Assembly (NCBI RefSeq): GCF_964355755.1
Contig: NC_092674.1
Coordinates: 14,577,001-14,641,000, forward strand
Reading direction: 5' to 3'
Length of the DNA: 64,000 nucleotides
Origin: Antedon mediterranea
Taxonomy: Eukaryota > Echinodermata > Crinoidea > Comatulida > Antedonidae
This document shows, piece by piece, positions 23,701 to 32,700 of the stretch (position 1 is its first letter; each line of letters opens with the position of its first letter). Below the pieces are notes generated by a model, which saw only the letters and a list, made by a program, of their open reading frames with translations, searched no databases and had not been told where the DNA came from. A program made the translations under genes and the position numbers.

Positions 23701-26700
23701 ATGAATGTGTCCCCTTAATAGAGGTTTTACAATACTACATAGGGAAATCATTCAACAGAATATTAAGCAATTTATGAAGGTGTCCCCTTAATAGAGGTTT
23801 TACTATACTACATAGGGAATCATTCAACAGAATATTAAGCAATTTATGAATGTGTCCCCTTAATAGAGGTTTTACAATACTACATAGGGAATCATTCAAC
23901 AGAATATTAAGCAATTTATGAATGTGTCCCCTTAATAGAGGTTTTACAATACTACATAGGGAATCATTCAACAGAATATTAAGCAATTTATGAAGGTGTC
24001 CCCTTAATAGAGGTTTTACAATACTACATAGGGAATCATTCAACAGAATATTAAGCAATTTATGAAGGTGTCCCCATAATAGAGGTTTTACAATACTACA
24101 TAGGGAAATCATTCAACAGAATATTAAGCAATTTATGAAGGTGTCCCCTTAATAGAGGTTTTACAATACTACATAGGGAAATCATTCAACAGAATATTAA
24201 GCAATTTATGAAGTGTCCCCTTAATAGAGGTTTTACTATACTACATAGGGAAATCATTCAACAGAATATTAAGCAATTTATGAATGTGTCCCCTTAATAG
24301 AGGTTTTACTATACTACATAGGGAAATCATTCAACAGAATATTAAGCAATTTATGAAGGTGTCACCTTAATAGAGGTTTTACAATACTACATAGGGAAAT
24401 CATTCAACAGAATATTAAGCAATTTATGAAGGTGTCCCCTTAATAGAGGTTTTACTATACTACATAGGGAATCATTCAACAGAATATTAAGCAATTTATG
24501 AAGGTGTCCCCTTAATAGAGGTTTTACAATACTACATAGGGAATCATTCAACAGAATATTAAGCAATTTATGAAGGTGTCACCTTAATAGAGGTTTTACT
24601 ATACTACATAGGGAAATCATTCAACAGAATATTAAGCAATTTATGAAGGTGTCACCTTAATAGAGGTTTTACAATACTACATAGGGAAATCATTCAACAG
24701 AATATTAAGCAATTTATGAAGGTGTCACCTTAATAGAGGTTTTACTATACTACATAGGGAAATCATTCAACAGAATATTAAGCAATTTATGAAGTGTCCC
24801 CTTAATAGAGGTTTTACTATACTACATAGGGAAATCATTCAACAGAATATTAAGCAATTTATGAATGTGTCCCCTTAATAGAGGTTTTACTATACTACAT
24901 AGGGAATCATTTAGTCTGGGTTCCAGACGGAGTTTTGTCTTAATATTAGTTAAAAGATAAATATTTTGGCACATATGGCGTTTCATACGTATACTACTTG
25001 ATTTTGGATACTCCGTCTGGGGAAACACGCACAAGTCATGTGGTTTGACACCAAGAATTCTTGGTGCATACGATTATCCGGTTGACTAGTTTCAGCTGCA
25101 TGCGATTGGCTACTCTCTCGTACACTGTTTAAATATTCATATTTCAGAATTTCAAAGACTCAACAAATAAGATGATGCGCATGCGCTATGTTACGTTTAG
25201 ACAATGTGTACTTGGGGTACATTTATGAAAGTTCTGAAGGCTAGAAATTATTTTATATGCCTAGTAGTCTGGTAAACATTTGATGGGATCTTTGAAACAT
25301 GAAAACTTGTCTTGATATATGATAGGCTAGCTTCTCCGCAAATCAAACATTGAATGGATCATTTATTACGTGGAGATAATTTTGATTTAATTCCCACCCA
25401 GACCCTGTCCTGTTCTGTGTGGTGGTAGCCGCCCTGTTGTGTGCCGGTGGTATGTAGGCCTACTTCATTGGCGTTTTATTTGGCAGGTCATACGTGCGAG
25501 TTGAGTAGGACCTACGAAAGAGGCCTAGGCCAAGGACTAAACAATTAATAAACAAAACAACTTGGCATTACTATTTTATATTTCAACAGTCTCGATCGTA
25601 CATTAAGCACTGGTAGGCCTACGTACTCGATCTCTTTCATTTTGAAACAAAATGATCATTGGTTGATTCGAAATCCATATTTACATACCGCCCGCCCCAT
25701 ATAGCCAAATACGGTATGATAACCTACGTCATTCTTATCGTATGTTTGCGGTCTGCAAATCGATTTCTATACGTGTTTCACAAGTCTGTATTTTCAGACA
25801 AAAATCGCGGTCGAAATAAAAACAAATAAATAAAAAAAAAAGATAATACAGACTTGGGGCAAGTCTAGGAATCATTCAACAGATTTACACAATTTATGAA
25901 GTGTCCCCTTAATAGAGGTTTTACAATACTACATAGGGAAATCATTCAACAGAATTACACAATTTATGAAGGTGTCCCCTTAATAGAGGTTTTACTATAC
26001 TACATAGGGAATCATTCAACATAATGATTAAGCAATTTATATAGGAAGTTATCTGTTCATTTGTGTGGGATAGTTCCCTATTAATATTGCTTGTAGGACA
26101 TCATTCCACTAGCCTTTTTCCGTGTTATTTTTAGTTACTACACAATGAACTTAGTGTAGGTACATCATTTTTTAATATTAATCTATAATATATTAATTTA
26201 CGTAAGGGCAAAATTTGGTAAATTGTACATTGTTTCTAGAATTTGTACTCGAAGGTATATAAAGTTGGTTTATAATTTTGGTACTGATTTTAACCTGTTT
26301 ACTAATTAAGTAAGAATTAGTTAGTTATTTCAAGTGATCAGACAGTTAAAAATATGTATAACACTGAATATGCTAATAAATTTAATACATATACAAAAAC
26401 ATACGTTATGAGAAAAAATCTATGTTTGATACGAATTTCATAATTATGAAGATACCACTTCATCATCAAATAACAAGACAAGAATGTGGCAGGTCGAAAA
26501 ATTCAAGTCACAACTTATTTTTCATTTTAAAATTCTCATGGTGACAATTATATTTGGCCATGTCCGCCAAAGTTGCTATATTCGAGAGCCATCTGGGTAT
26601 ACGAGTATACGTATACATTTATATAAGGACGTAGGTTTTTACAGGACGTAAAGTTTTATTTGTATTTGTATTAAGGACACATTTCAGTAAATCGCGAATA

Positions 26701-29700
26701 ACCTTTTTATCAATGGTTTAGAACATGGGTTCATACTTTCTGTACTAAATTGTACTCGCAACTTAAAACCATTATAAATAAATAATACGTTTAATTGGTC
26801 CTCTTTCCATACCCGACTTTATTAATGATAATATGTTACGAAATGAATACAACTGATTTTTCTAATCAGAAGAAAAAAACAAACATTGTTAATTGAATAT
26901 TAGATGTTAAGTTGGATGGATTTATTGAAATAACATGTATTAATAGAAAAAAAAAGAGTAAAACTACTGAGAAAATGGAAATGTAATATATATTATATGA
27001 AGTGAGAGTATATTGTAATACATTTATGAAAGATTGAATGATGAATAAAGGTGGTGGTTAACCACAAAACATAAAAAAAAAATACTATCTTGTCTGTATT
27101 GTGTGTGTAGTGCCCTTGTTAACATGCATTATATGCACACGGCTTGTCTGTATTGTGTGTGTAGTGCCCTTGTTAACATGCATTATATGCACACGGCTTG
27201 TCTGTATTGTGTGTGTAGTGCCCTTGTTTAACATGCATTATATGCACACGGCTTGTCTGTATTGTGTGTGTAGTGCCCTTGTTAACATGCATTATATGCA
27301 CACGGCTTGTCTGTATTGTGTGTGTAGTGCCCTTGTTAACATGCATTATATGCACACGGCTTGTCTGTATTGTGTGTGTAGTGCCCTTGTTAACATGCAT
27401 TATATGCACACGGCTTGTCTGTATTGTGTGTGTAGTGCCCTTGTTTAACATGCATTATATGCACACGGCTTGTCTGTATTGTGTGTGTAGTGCCCTTGTT
27501 TAACATGCATTATATGCACACGGCTTGTCTGTATTGTGTGTGTAGTGCCCTTGTTAACATGCATTATATGCACACGGCTTGTCTGTATTGTGTGTGTAGT
27601 GCCCTTGTTAACATGCATTATATGCACACGGCTTGTCTGTATTGTGTGTGTAGTGCCCTTGTTTAACATGCATTATATGCACACGGCTTTATTTCCAAAG
27701 GATGAGATGAGAGTAAAAAATAAGGATGAAATCATTATGGTGCAGATAGTCTCAAATCCGTGCCTATCACATGCTAGAAATTATCCTTACACTCTCCGGT
27801 ATATTTACAGAACGGGATCCCAAACAGTCTCCCATCCAGAATACAACTGTGCTCAATGTTGCTCAACTTCGGTGATCTGACAAGAACCAGTGTTTCAACG
27901 AAATCACTGTAATATTGAATACTTACCATCAAAACTTCCATGTGTAACAGCACACTGCAAAAGAGCTGCATACGTTTCATCAGATGGCTTGAAGACAAAC
28001 ACCCCAGAATTAAAACAGTCTGGCCAGCCAACATCAGGTGCTGCAGAGAGTTCTTCACGTTCAAATAAATCATCAACATTACGAAGAACCTATCAATTGG
28101 AATGAAATGCTTTGTACTGTATTGATAAAAAGTTGGCAAAATAAATGGGAGATGTTATACAATGATGGTACAGCTCCATATACAGCACCCGATATTCCCA
28201 GATGGCCTTCCATCAAGCTCTAACCTGGCCCAATGTTGATTAACTTCGGTGATCTGACGAGAACCGGTGATTCAACATGGCGGGATATTTGAATATCAAA
28301 ATACAAGCATTAAGAAATGAAATTAATTCTTGATCAGATACTCGATATTCAGTGTTCCAGCGATATTCAAAACACTTGAAAAGTTTGCTTATAAAATATA
28401 GTGTACTTAATTACTCTTTAAATCTGTGCAACATTTCTCTGGTGTACCTTGTAAATTGCATCATAGCATTTTTGTCTTTTATTATTCTATGTGAACACAT
28501 ATGGATTCAATTTTATAGATATTACAAAATGTTTTATTTGAATGAGCATGCACTATATTCACATCATGAATTTGGTAAATTGCAGTGTTATGATGTCATA
28601 CACCTATTTGGATCTCAATCAGAGATAGAGTGAATGATAGAATGCCACATTCTCACATTTGGCAGTCAACATGTTAAGCTCTGTCCACACTATCAAAATA
28701 GTTTGACAAAAAGTGTGATGTGCCCTAAAATGGTAGTGAAATGATGTCATTGTGTCCATAACATCACATTTTTTTGTCACATAAAATTTGATAGTGTAGA
28801 CAGCGCTTTAGTCAACTTGTTCATGAGCAAATTTTGTGATTGATGTCATCCGGTATCAGTCTGTATAGTGCAAATCAAAAAGTTCCTATTATTAAGAAAC
28901 AATGAATAATTTGTTTTTCTATCTAATTTAACAACATGAAATATTCACCAAACAGTCAGCATCAAGAAAAACACATTTTGTAAATTGTTTGAGACGCCAA
29001 CAATGAAGCTTTGAAAATGTAATTCCTAAATCAGGTCGTGCAAGCAGGGCTAAATTTGCCTCGTCTTCACTGTCTAGTGGATCAACTTGTTGAATATAAT
29101 CATAGATTTCAGATAGCTGTTGTCTGCAATTAAAAGTACAATATATTATTCTATATGCATGGAATGGAATTAAAAATGAAAAATGTAATTAAAAAATAGT
29201 CTTCTTTGTTTATAAAGATTTTAGCTTTAATACTTTTTAGAATACACCTGAGTGCATTCTTGCCATTTGATTGGTTAATTACGAATCACGTGTTGTTCAC
29301 TATTTTGCACTAATGAATATACGGCAATAGTAAAGATCATTTTCTGGCATGTGAGATTTTTAACCGAACCATCTATAACTCTCCTATTCCAAGTTCAAAA
29401 TTGAAGCGCTGGCTTACTTATTTTAATCTTTCAACTCATGAAATCTTCTCACTACTCATAAACATTCATTGTATAATAATGAATGTTTATGATTGGAAAT
29501 CAGAGAATATTTCATCTTTTAATGAATGAAAATATTATATCCAGTTCTCGAAAACAAAAGCTGCCAAATAAAGTATGTAATTTAAATAAATCAATAAATA
29601 CCGAGCTGGTGCTGATTCAAGTCCAAGTAAGCAGCGGCTGCAGCGGGTACTACACCACCAAGATGATAATTGTATTTAACTACTGAGAGTCAATAACACA

Positions 29701-32700
29701 CAAATGTGCTTAGTTTATGGCCGATGTCAACAACAATGTCAATAAAGTTTTACATTAATCTCAATGATGGATTAAGCTAAGCCAGGACTGTTTAAAACCT
29801 TGATTGGTCTTATCATTGATCAAAGGCTTTTCTCATTCAGTGCCCTCTTAGACCAGAGAAAAAGCATTGGCCAATTATACCTCTAGTCTGAGGCAGATAC
29901 TAGATGAAGGTGCTGCCACAAAAGTCGACATTGGCTAATAGGACCCCAGCTACATCATATCATATACAGCACTCGATATTCCCAGATGGTCTCCCATCCA
30001 ATCTCAAACAGGCCCAACGTTGCTTAACTTTGGTGATCTGTCAAGAACCGGTGTTACATGGTAAAGCAGTATTATTACACAAATGTGTACAGTAGGTAAA
30101 ATAGGAAGCAAATACCTCATTGACTGTGTGACCATAGGTGCTATTAGGATTGCAAGTTTCCTAGTAGTACAAACATCACGCAATGATTGTCCAAGTACAA
30201 GAGCTCCATAGCAGTATTTATCATTGGTTGCTAGCGTGACAAAGGCCTCATCGACAACTGGAAAACAATAAAAACATTTAAGTGATTGTTTTTTTTAAGT
30301 TGACAATTAAGGCATAATAATTAAATGTTTAAATCTATTTAATTATTTTTGAAAATCAATTTATGAAAGGGAATGTAGTGAGAAATAATAAAGGCCAGAT
30401 GGAATGTATTGCTGTTGGTAAAGTGAAAGTGGATTTTTTTATAGAACAAAATTTGAGTTATAACCTTATTTACCTTATTTTATAATAGTAGTTAGTACAA
30501 ACTATTCAACAATAACAATATGATGAAGCCTAAACAAAATAATGTATTTATGTTTGAGTAGAAGCTGCCAGTGGCGTATCCAGGATTTTGAAGTTGGGGG
30601 GGCCGGGAATTGCCAATTTGCCGACAAAATTGGTGTCATTATCTGTACATACACGACGTCTCTCTGATCAATATATGTTCTAGGATTACATAGTCATATT
30701 GTCTTATATGGGATAACGATGCAAAATTAAAACCAAACCAACATAATCTGTAAAGTATGTTGTATTCATATTACAATAAAGAAAGAATTAGGAAAATTTG
30801 ATTTGTAGTTTTCGAAATATAGGGTCTAAAACATCACCGAAAATGATCGTTTTTAGCCATGAAAGAAGTAAAACAATTTGCGGCCTCAGTCGACAATTCT
30901 ATTAACTACGCCATTTTTGGTTAAAATAATTACATATAATTACGTTTTTTAGTAATTTATTTTATATATCACCATTGGAAATATCAATAAAACATGTTAT
31001 TAAATGCTTATAAAATATATAAAGTTGTTTACTTAACGGAATTCGGACAAATTCATTGCTCTAACTTTGTGTAGTAACGATCAGAGAGATTCATGGTACA
31101 CGCGCGAGAGAAAACATTCCGCTGCGGGTGATTCGCATCCACCAATCAAATCAGCTAGAATCCTAAATCATTCAACCGTGAGCAATGCCAATCGCGAGAA
31201 AGCTCAGCTTTGATTGGCTTACGATGACATCATATCACAAAATGGTGGTTTTGTAGTTGAGCCTCACGGAATATTCTGTTCCAAAAATGAAATACATGGA
31301 TATTTTTTATGGTATATGTGCTTTTTCTTTAAAAACTTTGAATAATAAAGGCCTAATATCGAGGAAAAAAACCGGGTTTTTGGCACTTATAATAAATATA
31401 TCTTAGACAAAAAAGCACATGGCATGTGGAACTATATAATCTCTTAGCGTAGGAAGACATACAAATCCCAGGTCATGAGAGGCTCAACTGCATGCAAAAA
31501 CAAGGTTTTAGGGTAAGGTCAAAGACTTTTGAGTAAACAATCTACCGCGTACGGCCGTACGTACGTACTACACATTTTTTACGTGTTTCGTAGTGTAATG
31601 ATGATAATTAAATAAAAAATAGTTGATCTGAAAGGATCAATGATGATATGATATGTAAATAAACAAACACTCAAAAGAATTATGTTTACAGTTCAATTAT
31701 TGTCAGAATAAATAGTTTATTTTTTTCCCCGACACCTTTGTTTGCCGACGGCCGCGATGATGTGCCGACGGAAACGAAATCAGGGGGGGCCCGGTACCCC
31801 CCCTCCCCCCCCCCCCCCCCCCCCCCCCCCGGCCCCCCTACTGGATACGCCACTGGAAGCTGCATGCATGAGCAAATTTGTTTTAGCATCCTCTATTTTA
31901 TATTTCAGATTTCAGCAAGGCTATATTAAGTTCAATTGAACCACTGCCATGGTTTTGAATTGATGAACATTCTGTGCAACATCAACAATTTACATAAGTC
32001 TGACTGATTACAAAAACAAACAACATCTTATTTCCTGTTGAGGACTTGTATACAGGCTAATAGCAGATGTTATGTTATTCTTTTTTTAAGACTGGCATGA
32101 TCATAAATAATAAGTACAAGAATCAGCTTTGAAATCAACTTTAAGGAGTTCCATGATTTTCACAAAGATTTCAATGGAATACAATAATCAACTAGTCCAT
32201 CTTGTTTATCTCAATTTCAAAGATTATTATATTTATTTAAACTTGTATTGTACATGAATTCTATTGGAAGTATACAGTATCCATAAGTCAAAAATAGACT
32301 TATTATTTATAGTACAATTACACAATACTATTAACAAATATTTCTTGCATGAGTAAGCATGGAATGCATGAAGGATAGCTGAAATTATTTTGCTGAATAC
32401 TAAAAATGACACTATATATTGTATGATAGCTCCTGCCACAGTATGACACTGGCATCATTATGCCTCTACTCCTTTCCTCAGGCTCACCAGCCCCATCAAT
32501 CAATTTCTTATGTCAATCAATTGCAAATTATACAGTAACAGAACAAACTGTGCATTTATTTAGGACAGGAACAAATTTAGGTTATTCTCACAATTTCAAA
32601 GGCAGAATCTGAAGTAGTAGAGCCAAAACCTAGACAGTGTGGACAGCAATTTTCAGTCTTATGCAAAATTTATATTAATGTTGCTATTTAATTAAAACGC

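Noticed and set aside
23302-25034. Long minus-strand frames repeating [18 protein letters not shown]
   Set aside because: They are translations of the 72 bp satellite, which is frame-preserving when the unit is 72 bp; no start context, splice sites or homology.
27101-27669. Overlapping repetitive frames on both strands ([15 protein letters not shown] and [18 protein letters not shown])
   Set aside because: By-products of the 54 bp tandem array.
27806-30060. Functional 5S rRNA genes
   Set aside because: All copies are diverged from 5S and truncated; best read as SINE heads or pseudogenes.
31686-31939. Proline- or glycine-rich frames
   Set aside because: They run through the long C/G homopolymer near the right end of the hAT element.
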